From Ceratothoa steindachneri (lineage: Eukaryota > Arthropoda > Malacostraca > Isopoda > Cymothoidae): a DNA stretch of 64,000 bases. The position numbers were made by a program, and so were the translations under genes. The DNA lies in the NCBI GenBank assembly GCA_963969495.1, contig OZ018333.1, positions 90,982,207 to 91,046,206 on the forward strand, written 5' to 3'. Below the pieces are notes generated by a model. It had not been told where the DNA came from. It was given only the letters and a program-made list of their open reading frames with translations, and did no database searches. Shown one piece after another: positions 24,442 through 36,400 of this stretch. Within the stretch, counting starts at the first letter, position 1. Every line of letters starts with the position of its first letter.

Positions 24442-25565
24442 CTAATTCGAGTGGGACTTGATGAAAATCGCAGCAAAATTAGAATCAACTCGAGAATAAG
24501 GGTCCAACTCAAGATAGGTCAATCCCGGAAGGTCATTTGAAAGGTCGCTAATAAGAGGAGATGAATCCAACTCTGGAAGAGAAAGCTAAGTAAACGTATG
24601 CGATCGCAACGTCGCAGGAAACGACCAAATCCATTAGGTGAAGGAGGGAAGTCACCTGACAGCTCAAAAGCCTCCAGATTTGGGTACTTCCTTGATATGG
24701 CATCGAGGACCGGGTCGCCTAAATGCGGTAAGTCCAGGAGACTGAGTTTCTTAAATGTAGGGGAGGATCTCACAAGAGAATCTGATGAAAAAAGGCTGAT
24801 AAAAGTAAAGAAGAGAGATGTCAAGGATGACATCTTCTGGATCAATTTCAACGAGTTATCAGTAAGGTATTCACAATCAAGACTCAGCTCGGAAAACGCG
24901 GTGCATTTTGATATGAGCATAACGTCATCGTCTTCGATCGTAGCCAGCCATCTGAGAGTCTTTAGGGTAGTGGAGTAGTGACTCAGGAGGGTTTTAAGGT
25001 ATTGTTTATGGGAGCTGAAACTACTATGAATATTAATGACTTCCAACCTGGAACACTTTTCGAACAGTCGAGTTAAAGATACATCTCTATAGTGTAAATT
25101 CAGGTCGATGGAGGATAATTCCGTGAGCTCGAAAATAGCATCGACCAACGCTTGTGTCGTTTTCCCTTCCACTTTAACACGTCGAAGAACCGGGGCGCTT
25201 TTAATAATACTTATAATCGTGATCTCCAGCTTCAAATACATGTCGTAGAATAATAGGGATTGCAATCGAGGTAGGCACACTTTTATTTCAGTCAACTAAC
25301 GTGACGAAACTCTTGGAAAGGAAAAATTGATCATCAAATGTTCCAAATTACGACACTTCTCGAAGACCTTTAGGATGAAGTGGGTACCAACTGTCTCGTC
25401 CTCCAGACGGATGAACCTAAACGAGTTCCAGACAGAACAGCCTCGAATCAGGTCATTCCAGCGTTTGTTAACAAACTGGACATTATTAACTAGGAAGGAC
25501 GGTTCTAACAAGGAGAAGATTCCTTCCATGACCAAGTTAGGGAGGTCTCCAATGCTCCCTGTCAT
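24442..25565 (-). pseudogene. F-box/leucine-rich-repeat protein, interrupted
   Basis: An F-box/LRR protein would act as the substrate-recruiting subunit of an SCF ubiquitin ligase: the F-box binds Skp1 and the repeats bind the target. The chosen start is ATG 25565 (context gaaaATGac). IGDLPNLVMEGIFSLLEP followed by FVNKRWNDLIRG is a typical F-box at residues 4-45. Leucine-rich repeats follow (CRNLEHLMINF, APVLRRVKVEG, CSRLEVINIHS, CTAFSELSLDC, YPNLEAFELSG). A single in-frame TAG at 25296-25298 splits the frame; the same frame then runs on to 24519. A further LRR-like continuation (PELDSSPLISDLSNDLPG, then LTYLELDPYS) is readable in another frame to a stop at 24442, implying a frameshift near 24585. 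There is no intron. It is probably a recent pseudogene or retrocopy; sequencing error or stop readthrough are alternatives. Confidence 0.7.
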
Positions 25566-26099
25566 TTTCTCTTCAAGGGCGAGGTCGAAGTGCCAAGGGT
25601 GAAGAGCCAACAGGGTGGTGACCAATTGGGGCCGAAGGTAGTTAGTTCTCAAGCAGAATTGAAGCTGTCAGGAAACGGCACCTACCAAACACCTAAAGCA
25701 AAACAAAAGCCATCAATTTACAGTGGGTGAGGATTCTACGCATTTTCACAGTTAATAAGAAATAGCGCCGGCGTGTTGTGAAGTGCGCGTCGTGGGAGGC
25801 GACTAAATATGAGGGCGTGGATGCATGAGAGGCAGAGACCGAAAGTAGGGAACCTCGCTCTTTTGTAGCTGGCGCCTGGGAAGCCTCCCAAATCCTCTCA
25901 ATCAACCCATTTGGTGATACTCAAGAAGGGGGGGGGGAAAGGCACTTTCCTCCATACTCAGGAGTGAGAATGATGACAGACAGGAGAATAACCGAGAGAA
26001 ATCAGAGAGACAACAGACTTCACCCATGCCTCACATGAGGGTTACCGGAGTGGGGGTGGGGGGTCTGTATGCAACGCCCCCTCGAAACAGAAGATTTCG
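25566..26099. other. Upstream of F-box locus
   Basis: No gene recognised. It holds the region where the F-box promoter would lie, but no core promoter element stands out. A G-run is at 25928-25937. Confidence 0.3.
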
Positions 26100-26362
26100 G
26101 TGCTTTTATGCTGAGAGCTGCTACGCTCACTACTCCAACCACGCCTAAACCTGTAAATATATATTATCCTATTTCCTGCATCGGGACCCTTTATTCTTCA
26201 AATGTGTATACCCAGTATAATTATGGGTGAGAAAAGGAGTATGAAACTTGTTTTTATATTTCTGTTATTTGCATATATTTAATATGCCAAGTATTATGCT
26301 CTCACGAGTAATCTGCGACTTTGGCCATCGTAGGCAGTCGCCAGATGGACTCATTAAAAAAA
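26100..26362 (+). mobile_element. LINE 3' UTR
   Basis: Non-coding 3' end of a LINE ending in cgtaggcagtcgccagatgg and an A9 tail. It matches the 3' ends at 3810-3840 and 20800-20840. It appears to be a severely 5'-truncated insertion. Confidence 0.5.
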
Positions 26363-26499
26363 AATGTTGTTCGTCGTTCGGTAGAAAGTGGTCCGACAGA
26401 TGGGAAAGTTGAGAACCTTCTCAAAAACCTTTCTAATGATCTCCAGGAAGCACATATATCTGAAGTTCACATCTCCTAAAGAGGCGGATTTGCAGGCTT

Positions 26500-28270
26500 G
26501 AGGATGAAAATCATCTTCGAAGTATTTAAGCCGTTAGGGAAATATCATGAGGCTTGAGTAGGCTTTGCAGTGTGATCCAAAATCTTTCAGGTGCTTGAGT
26601 GTGATTTAGCGAGGCGGGAGGAAGAGACTGCCGTCCGAAATTCTGCTCTGGGGACGCTGTCGCCCTCTTGTGAATTCCTATGGAGGCGAGTGAGGTTCGC
26701 AGATCTAATTGGAATAAAACTGTCTTCCCTCGTCTTCCTGTACTGAAGAACCTGGTCCTCAAAGACTAGGAGATTTTGAAAACATCCTTCCAGACTTCAT
26801 CGAAGAACCCCCCTTTCTCACAAGGAGCGATCGCCATTGTGCAATTGTGCGATAGTGTAGTTTAGCCGTGAGCTCTTCTTGTTCCTTCAGCGTGTTAATG
26901 GCCAGCAGAAAGACTTCGGATCCCTTTCGGTGTCTAATCTTTCGATTAGACGGTTCCACTTCTTTCTTACTTTATGTGACAGCTTGGTGTTCAGCTGTCT
27001 CCTGGGTTGGTGAACGCATTGTAGGTCCATGGGGCTGGTCTAGCCCAAGTAAAAGATGCGGTTGTAGGCTGCGGTGAATTTTTTTTTAAGGACCACTCTC
27101 CGCTGTGTAGGGTTGATTGGCAGCAGAACTTTGGAAAAGGTTTTCGGGATGGATAATGTGTGTTCGTTTGAAATGCAGTCGTTGATAGCAGACAGCTCTT
27201 CATCAAAATCTTTAGCAGTTGCGCCGTCCAGATCAGAGAGAAGTTTTTCCTCGCTGCACCGAGGATAGGTATAGAGGCAGCTGCTACGATATACGATAAT
27301 GGCCATTTTATCTCTTGGGGTTAGTGGCCATGGTCGGACTAGATGGCGAAATGGGAAGTTGAGGTTCGTTAAAACGACATTGGGCTATGTGGTTGTCTTT
27401 GGATACATGAATGTAGTAAAGTCCAGCCCGATGCGTTCTTCGATGTCCCTTCTTAACAGGTTTAGATTTGTCTCTTAAGTCCGCATTTGCGTAGCCTGCC
27501 ATCCTGTTCGTCGCGTTCAAGTCCACGGCGAATAGTATTGGGTGCTCCTTGAAAAGGGGCAAACATGTCATGGATGGTCAACTAAAGTGGGCAGGATGGT
27601 TGGTAGCTGGTGCCTATGTCATTGTCACCTAGAGAGGAACTTATAATTTTTGAGAGGAACCATTATTCCATTGGTTTCCAAGTCTGAACTGCAGATATTT
27701 CTTGGCTGCTTATCATTGAACCGTCGTATCTCTTTCCCATAACGTTCTTTTGGAGGAGTTATACCTAAAAACCTCTGCTTATCTTCGTCTGTGATGCCAG
27801 TTTGTGATAGCGGAAGAATATATGTGTCTAGTTCTCTGTATATATTAGACAACTGGTGCATGTACAACTGCCATCCATGTAGGTTATTATGCGCTAGGAT
27901 AGATATTCCTGAAGAGTTTGAGCCCTGCTTCTTTGGCCTCGACTGTCATCTTCCTCTCTTGAAACACGACCTTGAGCAGGTGCGTGAGATTGAAGAATTT
28001 GGAGACTTCTGCCACCTTTGCTTATTGTTGGTTTCTTTTATTTTCCTCCTTGATCTCTTCTGCTGTCCTTTCGCCAACCCATGGGTCGACCCATCTGCAG
28101 CTAGTGGCCTTGTGTCCAGAGCCAGCGATGGCTTGGACTCCAGCCCTATTTTGCTCAACTCCTGGATGGATGTTGATAAGGTCAGCTTTAATAAATCCAT
28201 AGTAGATTCCCTGGCAACCTCTATTAGCCTTTTTCCAATTTCTTTAAGATCGTCTCAGTTCCGCTGATCC
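26500..28270 (-). pseudogene. LINE ORF1 end, endonuclease and linker (minus)
   Basis: Read from high to low coordinates. 28200-27946 is a basic ORF1-like stretch (GQQKRSRRKIKETNNKQ). 27890-27625 is the endonuclease start (NNLHGWQLYMHQLSNIYRE, then TGITDEDKQRFLGI). 27571-27308 holds LFAVDLNATNRMAGYANAD, the GDFN-type motif with Asp and Asn. Near 27310 is a decayed SDH-type block. 27306-27040 begins the linker (EEKLLSDLDGATAKDFDEEL). 26959-26760 reads RKGSEVFLLAINTLKEQ. The RT is missing at the low end. The architecture matches the plus-strand element at 30.5-36.2 kb. Repeated frameshifts show it is dead. Confidence 0.5.
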
Positions 28271-29039
28271 TCAGAGGGACCCGAAGGTCGAGTGATACAC
28301 CTGCACGGTTCAAGGCTGGGCAGTCTCATTAAGTGGGGCAATATCCCAGCTCCACCTTCCCTGTTGCCCGTTACCTTCTTCATTGGCGAGGTAGAAACAG
28401 GAGGAAGCTTAAATTAGTCTACCTCAGCCTGTTTAGTTCCTGTCAGGGTCCTCAGAAACAGGAGTTATCTCCAATCAGTCTGACAACCTTGGAGTAGGGC
28501 CCTTAGAGTAGGGGTATTTGAGACCTGGGTCTCAGGTTGCAACTTCTTCCCCAAACCATTCGGAAACAGGAAGAATCACCAATGAGTCTACCGCTCAGTA
28601 GCAGAAGATGATGACAGAAGCAATGCCAAGGTTCCTCGTCTCCCTTAGAGAGCATTTTGGACCTTGAGGCACAGATGACTGGTAGGAGATACGCTTGACT
28701 TCAGCGAGGATGTAGTCGTGTTTAGGTTTCCTGGGAAGAGGGCGTGGGAGGGTGTCCTTGGTGGGTGGCGACAGCTGGGGGTGTGGTGGACGGGAGGTGC
28801 GTATCTGCTTTTCCGGGCGTTTGGTAAAAAAAAACAACAACATGGGAACAGTGTTTTGACGAAGCAAATGACCCCGTTGGGGGGTCGGGGCCCTTGTTCC
28901 GGAGATCGGGACTGTTGTCAAACGACTAAAATCCTGTGTTGTTCGGCGGCGAAAAAAATCCTTTCATGGTTCCGATGCCTCTTCCACTTAGCCTTGCCTG
29001 CCTTACCGGGTTCTAGCTTCAATCTGCCTCGTTTGGCTA
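28271..29039. other. Unassigned
   Basis: Possibly the 5' part of the minus-strand LINE just below. A gaaacagga(g/a) word recurs near 28393, 28454 and 28563, hinting at a degenerate repeat. The long frames at 28595-28921 (minus) and 28718-29056 (plus) carry no recognised motif. Confidence 0.25.
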
Positions 29040-29770
29040 GAAGATTTCTATTTTAATGGATACAAATTTTTTTATAAAGATACACGCACGAGGAGGAGCC
29101 ATTTTAAACGTTATAGTTTTGGGTGCTGTTATTAAAGGTAAAACAGATATTTTAGTAGTCGCTATAGCTGTCAAAAATGATCATTTTAACTTTGCTGTAC
29201 TATACAGACCCCCGGCGCAAAATGAAACAAAAGGCGGGTTTTAGGTAGTGTTGCTTGACATCGAATGAGTCATATGTGTCGACTTTGACTTTTTGTATTT
29301 ATATTTTAATGACTAAAAAGCTGATGAGGAAATAGTAAACGATCTAAAGTAAGATATTAATAAATAGTAGTTGCATTATTCAAATCACTCGTGCGTCCAC
29401 AACTTGGATATGCAGATCAGTTATGTTTTCCTTATCTGCAAAAGGAGATAAGTGCATTAAAGAGCAAAGGGATGGACAACGAAGCTCAGTCCTAAGTTGC
29501 GAACAGAACCTCATTATGAAAAGAGACTTAAAGAATTAAAATTGCTTTCGCCCGAAGATCAGCGCCTTCGCGGACAATTCATATAAGTTTTCCGAATTAT
29601 GAATGGTTTCGATATTTTAAAATTTAGTTCACTTTTTGAACGCACTGAAAACATTACACTCGCAAATGGACAGAAATTGTAATTAAAATGTTATTATACG
29701 AACATCTTGGGGGGAAACACCTATTTCCATTAAATACACGGAATAAAACGATATTTATTTACTTTTTATT
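29040..29770 (+). pseudogene. LINE endonuclease scrap joined to RT C-terminus
   Basis: 29040-29240 reads GYKFFYKDTRTRR, then VKNDHFNFAVLYRPPAQ, a LINE endonuclease segment. After a deletion, 29330-29700 reads FKSLVRPQLGYADQL, PYLQKEISALKS, RLKELKLLSPEDQRLRG and SSLFERTENITLANGQK, the post-palm RT C-terminus of a CR1/Jockey-type element. The endonuclease C-terminus, linker and RT palm are missing between the two blocks. Confidence 0.55.
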
Positions 29771-30459
29771 CTAAACCTAGCGAGACCGACCTATCCTATC
29801 TTGCCCACTCTTTCATGACTAGCCAAAGAGTAGATCTTAGGGTCTTTGCTGGTCTTGATTCTATAAATATGCGGTGGCTAGAGTAATAGTCAATTTTCCT
29901 ACAGAATATGTCCTGTGAGCCGTAAATAAATATATTATTCAACACAGGAAAGAGTAGACTGCGCTTCGCTTCTAAGGGCTAATCTACACTCGCCTGATGA
30001 GAGTTTAAAATCCTACTTACTTTCTAATCCGTATTTCGACGTGAAATGTAGGTGATGAATTTTTCGTGCTCATCACGACGGCTTACATCTCTGGCCCAGT
30101 GAAGAGGTTATAAGCGCGCGCGCGAGAATGGGGAAAATCCCCGCGCCGAACGCCACTTTCCGACTTGCGATTGTCCCTCTCCTAAGAACAGCAGCACATC
30201 TCGAGTCCTGATAACTTTTCTGCCGATTAAAACCTGTAGAGACCACTGGTATCTGGCCTGTCCGAACCCCGGAAGGAAGCCCCATATGAGGCCCGAAGAA
30301 AAGGGCCCCATTCGGGGCGGAGTGGTTAGTACTGGCAGGGGGGTCCTGGTAGACACTTGATATAGGTATGGCAGAGAAGGTGAATTGATCTTAGAAATAC
30401 GGACACATCTAAGATAGGGGCCTGGTTGGCTCCAGAGCATCCCTAGAGGATCGTCAATG
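29771..30459. other. Intergenic
   Basis: No feature recognised at 29771-30100. 30100-30459 is probably the 5' leader of the plus-strand LINE that follows. Long minus-strand frames here have no motif. Confidence 0.3.
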
Positions 30460-32030
30460 ACGACCCCAGGGGACAGAAGAAGATCCCCCTCTGGGTAAAA
30501 GAAAATTGTCCGAAACCCTCGAGGGAAAAGGTGTTTGCGACTATCTTCGACTCAATAGAGGTTACACTATGCCAATGAGTCAACCAAACCTACGGCTATC
30601 TCGCAATCTGCGACACTGACCACGGCGTAGACAGGCTTCTCAGTGTGAAAGCACGAGCGAAGATCGAGGAACTGAACTTGACCCCGAAGATCTCTCCCCA
30701 TGTCTCTGCTCAGAGATCCATAATTTGTCGCCGCCTGGATTCATGGGTCGGCTCCCACAGCATCGAGGATATAAAAAATGAGATAGAGGCAAGGCAAACC
30801 TGGGAAAAAGTCGAAGAGGTATATAAGTTCAAAAATCGTGAAGGAGGCGAATATTCCCATCTATTTAAAGCCACCTTCCAAACCTCTGAGATGGCCGCTA
30901 AGGTATCCGAAGCTGGTCTCGACCTATTTTATACCAAAATATCCGCTTCATGCATCGAGAGGGAAACCTTCGTATCAGTCCAGGTGTGCTGCTCGTGCTA
31001 TCCTCTGGAACAGCACGCCACTAGACATTGCACATTCCAAGGAAAGGTCTATAGTGAATGCGCCGGAGATGGTCACACCTGCGGAGAGTGTACGAATGGG
31101 GCTACCAAAAAATGCCTCAATTGTAGTGGCCCTGACTGTACTCTATCGATGTCATGTCCCATGAAAAAGACTAGTCAATAACAAGAAACGGAACATCCAA
31201 GAGGAGAAATACTGCAAAGCAAACACGACCTATTCACAAGCGACCAAGAGCCAGGAGAAGGAGAAGACTCTTCTACAATTAGACCCTACAATAAATCTGG
31301 GCATCGTGATGTGTGCTGTGCATGCTCATTTCGTTAACATCGCAGAGTCGGAAAGCTACGCTACCGAGTTGAATCGTATGTTGACGCAGAATGGGATGAA
31401 ACTGATGTGGGTTCCTGATCACCTCCACCCCTCCTTTAACCGAACTTTACCAAACCCAGACAGGAAGCAGGCCTACCGCTACTGCAAGAAAACGCTCAAG
31501 ATCTCGAGACCCAAGACTGAACAAACCAAGCAAGTCTGACACCCCTACAATAATGGAGACTGACCAACCTGAACGGGAGGATAATTATTTTCAAAAGGCG
31601 AGCCAGAAAGGCAGGAGCCCCAAGGAAACCAAACAATCCTCGCCAACTTACAAATCTACCGACCTAAACCTACGAGTATATGCCTCCCCATCGGCCTCAC
31701 TGCCAAGAACGGCAAAAATTAAAGACATCTTTGAAGGAATGTTCAAGGATAAAGTACAAGTGAGATTACGGTTTTGACATCAGAAAGGAAGAAATGCTTT
31801 CGGCACTCAAGGAAGGCAGGATCAAGATCCGTAGCGAATCATGTCTTAACCTATCCTACGATCAATTCAAAAGGAAGAGATCCGCCAGAGTGAGGTCGCC
31901 TGCACGCGTTGAGCCAGCAAAAGTATCTGTAGGGGTGCGAAGATGTATCAGAGAGAAAAATTCCTTCGAAAGCGAGAATATAAATAGCCCATTAAATTAC
32001 CATGTCAAGACGGACTCGCCGTAGCGTGAC
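30460..32030 (+). pseudogene. LINE ORF1 with CCHC knuckles
   Basis: The frame from about 30466 reads IPLWVKENCPKPSREKVF, has one stop near 30575, and then runs open to 31181. A gag-like N-terminal part contains FKATFQTSEMAAKVSEAGL. A Cys/His cluster follows: CCSCYPLEQHATRHC, then CSSECAGDGHTCGEC-type spacing (read YSECAGDGHTCGEC), then CLNCSGPDCTLSMSCP. This triple cluster is the hallmark of ORF1 proteins in an arthropod LINE group. A basic, frameshifted tail continues to about 32020 (KRKRSARVRSPARVEPAK). ORF1 binds element RNA. Stops and frameshifts make it inactive. Confidence 0.65.
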
Positions 32031-32490
32031 GGCAGAGTGCTGGCCTTTGGATGCAAAGATCCGCGATCGATTCCTCAGTCCACAATTTTTACGGAGAAAA
32101 TCACAGAAGAAAACGGAAAACGCTTTAAGGACAACTCAAGAAATCGACTCAAGATAAAACCGATGTCAAGGAAAACGGAAAGAAAACGATTTCAAAGGCT
32201 AACTCATCACGTCATTAAGAATTTGGAAGGAATCATCACATCAAGTTAATTGGAAGTAATATAAAGATACATCAAGAAATAAAAATCGAAGATCAAGAAC
32301 TAACCCAGCCAACAAGAATATGGAGTCAAGATAAATTGAAAGGCAAATGTTTCAAGGGGCAACCTCAGTTAAGAAAGAAGTAGCTAGATTGGAATATAGA
32401 AATCTCAAGATGGATAATGATAAAAAAAGAAGAAAAGAAAGGTTATAGGAATATGCCCCCCCACCCCTCATATATCAAACCTTCACGGAG
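32031..32490 (+). other. LINE inter-ORF region
   Basis: A-rich sequence between ORF1 and the endonuclease of the same element, with no domain recognised. Confidence 0.35.
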
Positions 32491-32496
32491 ATTTAT

Positions 32497-34110
32497 ATGA
32501 ACTACGTGACGAGATTCATCAATAAATTGAAGATCTTTTCTTTAAACATAAATGGCTGGGAAGGCAAAAAATTAATTTACCACAATATAATCCGTAAGGT
32601 AGACCCAAATATCGTCCTCATTTCTGAACAGGGGCTTAATGCAGGAACCGACCCTATAAAACTACACAACTACATTACCATCATGCCTAGCCACTGGAAT
32701 GGAAGATACGACGGCGTCGCTCTCGCAGTGTGAAAGGGAATCAAATTCAAAGAGATTAGTAACTTGGAGGAATCATACGAGGAGCGGTCAATAAGTTTTG
32801 CGATTTGGTATGGCAAAACAGAGGAAGGGGGGTGGCTGTTTGTAGGGGTGTTAGGACAAGTTATGACAAGTCAGGACCTGCAGCTGCACGCTCCTGCCTC
32901 GTCTATTTAAGAAGCAGTAGCTGATCGCAGATCGTCAGTCACAATTTTTTCAACAATGGAGAAGGTTGAGCACCGCGCAGTGATCAAATTTTTGATCAAT
33001 GAAGGCAAGAATACAAAAGAGATTCATGAACGAATGTTTGCAGTGTACACCAACACCGCCCCTTCCTATGCAACCATTGCTCACTGGAATAGGGAGTTCC
33101 GCCATGGTCGTGAGTCCCTTGAAGATGACCCCCGTCTAGGACGCCCGCCAGACGTGACCGACGAGGACAATGTGGCCCGTGTGGAGAGGATGATCCTCGC
33201 AAATCGACGGGTGAAGGTCGAAGAAATCGAGCGAGAACTTGGAATATCACATGGAAGTGTTATCAACATCATCCACGACAATTTGGCCATGACGAAGGTC
33301 TCTGCCCGTTCGGTTCCTAGAAATCTCCCGCTCCATGATCGACTTCAACGTCGTCAAAGTCCACAAGGCGAGAGCTGCACAAGCTTCTCTGCACGAGTGC
33401 GGATTCGAGGAGCTCAACCATCCCCCCTACAGTCCAGATCTGGCCCCTAGCGACTACTTTTTATTCTACCAGCTCAAGGCTGCACTGCGTCGACGCCGGT
33501 TGGGGGATGATGAAGATGTCCAGCTCGCCATCCAGGAGTGGATTGAACAGCAATCGGGAGATTTCTGGTTGTCGGGAATTCAAAGCCTCAGCGACAAGTG
33601 GCGCAAGTGCATTGAAGTCGAGGGAAGTTATATTGAAAAATAATAAAACACTTTTCCTCATATCTCGTTTCCTTATATCCGAATTGCAAAACTTATTGAC
33701 CGCCCCTCGTACCTCGCGATAAAAATTAGCACGCTCATCGACGATCAAGTTATAGCTGTAGGGTACCAGCCACCAAGAAGACCATATCTGCCCATACCTA
33801 ATTTCCTCGGCTTGTTCAGAAGGAACTGTTTAGTAATTATATCGGTGAACTAAACGCTCGTTGCAAGGAAACAGGCTACACCACGACGTTCAACGGGGCA
33901 GGTACTTCCCTCAGGCTTCTTATGGAACGCGGTGTGGTAAATAGAGCATGCTCAGACTTCGCTACATTCCTAACAACGAGATCCTCTACCACTCCCAACA
34001 TTATATAAAGAAATCCTAATTTCGCTCTGAACCAAAATACCATCCCTGGCCCTTATTCTCCATCTGATCACCTTAGTATGATTACCCCAATCTCAGCCTC
34101 ACCTATCCAG
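32497..34110 (+). pseudogene. LINE ORF2 endonuclease, split by mariner
   Basis: First half 32497-32777: LKIFSLNINGWEGKKL, VDPNIVLISEQGLNAGTD, MPSHWNGRYDGVALAV (N-terminal endonuclease motifs). The domain resumes after the mariner at 33712: VIAVGYQPPRRPYLPIP, a decayed GDLNARCKETGY reading near 33845-33880, and IPGPYSPSDHLSMITP (SDH motif) near 34040-34090. Stops and frameshifts occur in both halves. Confidence 0.65.
32778..33709 (+). mobile_element. Internally deleted mariner transposon
   Basis: A 932-bp element bounded by a TA dinucleotide on each side (32776-32777 and 33710-33711). Terminal inverted repeats of about 30 bp share cggtcaataagttttgc. The transposase frame starts at ATG 32956: MEKVEHRAVIKFLINEGK, helix-turn-helix blocks PSYATIAHWNREFRHGRES and ELGISHGSVINII, ending normally at VPRNLP. 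About 125 residues, including the first catalytic Asp, are then missing. The C-terminal end (VHKARAAQASLHECGFEEL, YSPDLAPSDYFLF with the last Asp, to 33643) follows in another frame. A full mariner is about 1.3 kb. The copy cannot encode transposase but keeps both ends, so it could be mobilised in trans. Confidence 0.9.
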
Positions 34111-36240
34111 GTCAAAATCCCCACCCCCAAATGCTTGACCAAGGCAGACTGGACCGAATACAAGAGAGTCCTCCAAGAATATTGATTAGAACCGTTGAAT
34201 GGGTCCACCCTCAAAGACATAGATCGACACTTCGAAGACAAAAACACCAAGATTAAGCATATAAGGTTTGAATACAAAACTCTCCCGGCTCCACAATGGA
34301 ATAAGAAGATTACGTCAAGGAAAGATAGGCTGGAGGAACTTATTACTAAGATAAACGAGAACGGGAACACGGCGGAACGATACCGTGAATTAGAAACCTG
34401 CGCATGGAAATCAAATATCTTATTGCCGTAGAATTGAAGACAATCTGGGACGGCATCGTTGATAGAATAGACCTAGAAGCCGCCCCCATCCAACACTTTG
34501 GTCTCAGATTAGAAGATTAAGTGGCACTCAGCAAAATAAGATCACTATTAGCAACCCAGCTGAGGGGAGAACAATCACCGAGGATTAAGAGATAGAACGC
34601 CACTTCAGAGAGCACTGGAAGAGAAAATTTGACATCACGGGGGAGGAAAATGACCATTTTGACTGGGAATATGAGGAGAGGGTCTTGTCATACCTGGAAG
34701 AGCGAGGTTCAACCATAACACCATACCACTACGTCGATAACACTCGACGAGCAGAAGCCGAAGGAAAACCCTTCAGCGTATGAGACAGCCTTAAAGAACT
34801 TTAAGCAGAGGGCCCCTGGCATATCAGGCATCACCAAGTGGCACTTAGTGAATGCCCTATGGAACACCGATGAAGACATACTAAGTCTTCTTAATGCCTG
34901 TTTAATTTTTAGCTACTTCATAGATATACTTAAAGGGACAGAATGATCTTCATCTTAAAACCAGGGAAGCCAAAAGGGGAAGTAAAAAGTTATAGGCCCA
35001 TATCTCTACTTGAATTTATTGGGAAATTACTAGAAAAATTTCTGAACGATAGGCTATAAAACCACCTAGAAACAAGGGACAGATACAATATGCAGCAACA
35101 CGGTTTCCGTAGACACCTCGGTACAGAAACTGCCCTTGCCCTAATAACATCATATATAGCAAATGCTAAGGCTGAAGATGAGAGAATAGACGTCGTACTC
35201 AGGGACGTGGCCTCTGTATTTGACAAGGTATGGGTACCTGGATAAAAGAAGAAAATATGTAATCTTGACATGGAAACCAATATCACCAGAATCCTCTGTG
35301 AGTACATAGAGGATAGATAGGCAACCATAAAGATCAACAATCACGAAGGGCAACCCTTTTCGATGAACGCAGGGGTGTCTCAAGAGGGATGTCTAAGCCC
35401 AACCATGTATACCATCTACATGAGTGACCTCCCTTTTCCTACTCAAGATTAAGCTATCTATGTCCAGCCCACCCGATGATATATTCCAAATAATCGCAAG
35501 CGACTACCGAGCTCTTATAGACGTCGCAAACAGGACAACTGGTGAAATCAATAATCTCAACCTTTATGAGAAACGAAATAAGACCCGCACGAAATGGATA
35601 AATTTAAGATTCTCCCTATCGGACGTACCAAAACGGCCGACATTCTGGAAAATGGTGAACAGTATCCATACACCCGAGAAGGCCGAGTTCTGGGAGTAAA
35701 AATCGCATCAAATGGTTATAATGACCATATCAAGGAGAAGGTCTCGCAAGCCAAAGTAAGATTAAGACAACTAGACAGGTTCAGAAGACTCTCCTTCTGC
35801 AACGAGAATAAATTATATATGGCCCTAGTCAGACATATCTTGTTATACCCTACCGTCACATTACATCTGGCAAGCAAGACGCAAATTCGAATGGAACAAG
35901 TAGTACAAAATCAAGCACTACGCCTCATCTTGGACATCAGTTTACTGGACCGCATACCATCAATTAGGCTACACGATCTCGCGGGGATCGAGACCCTGAA
36001 CGTAATGCTACACAACAGAGCGACAGCAATATGGAAAAATATTCATGAATATTTACCAGAAAGGATTATACAGACCATAAGAATACCCGAATTTGACCAC
36101 CCGAATAGACGCTACCGCCAAGGCTTTGCCAGCAGCCAACAGCAGTTGCAAGAAGAGATTGAACCAATTTATAGATGAATACTCACCGGAAAACGCTTAA
36201 CATAATATCCAAGTAAATAAGATGTTAAACTAAACCTTAA
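34111..36240 (+). pseudogene. LINE ORF2 linker and reverse transcriptase
   Basis: Continues the same LINE. The linker is 34111-34800 (CLTKADWTEYKRVLQ, ITSRKDRLEELITKI). The RT begins near 34940: IFILKPGKPKGEVKSYRPIS, LLEFIGKLLEKFLNDRL, QQHGFRRHLGTETALAL, RIDVVLRDVASVFDKVW (first catalytic Asp region), NAGVSQEGCLSPTMYTIYM. The YADD box should lie near 35445-35465 but is mutated beyond reading. The C-terminal part 35594-36178 is open for 194 codons (LGVKIASNGYNDHIKEKVSQ, LYMALVRHILLYPTV, VVQNQALRLILDISLLD). Several stops and frameshifts separate these blocks. Confidence 0.65.
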
Positions 36241-36400
36241 AAAAAGATTCGTAGTAACACTAAAATAATTAAATTAAACAAAAAGATCCGTAGTGGACAA
36301 AAATAATCAAAACAAGAATAAAAAGATCCGTAGTAGACATAAATAATCAAAACAAAATAAAAAAATCCGTAGTGGACAACAACAAATCAAAGCAACAATA
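36241..36400. repeat. Tandem repeat in LINE 3' UTR, about 39-bp unit
   Basis: Four units starting near 36241, 36280, 36320 and 36359, each with aaaaagatccgtagt(a/g)gac followed by aaataatcaaaac. They lie 60 bp after the RT stop, so they form the 3' tail of the LINE at 30.5-36.2 kb. Confidence 0.85.

Noticed and set aside
24598..24978. Plus-strand ORFs opposite the F-box locus (also 25327-25602)
   Set aside because: No motif; the minus strand gives a coherent F-box and leucine-rich repeats.
30073..30440. Minus-strand ORFs upstream of the 30.5 kb LINE
   Set aside because: No domain; the plus strand reads into a coherent ORF1 from 30466.
34990..35383. Minus-strand ORFs over the RT of the 30-36 kb LINE
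   Set aside because: Opposite strand carries recognisable RT motifs.
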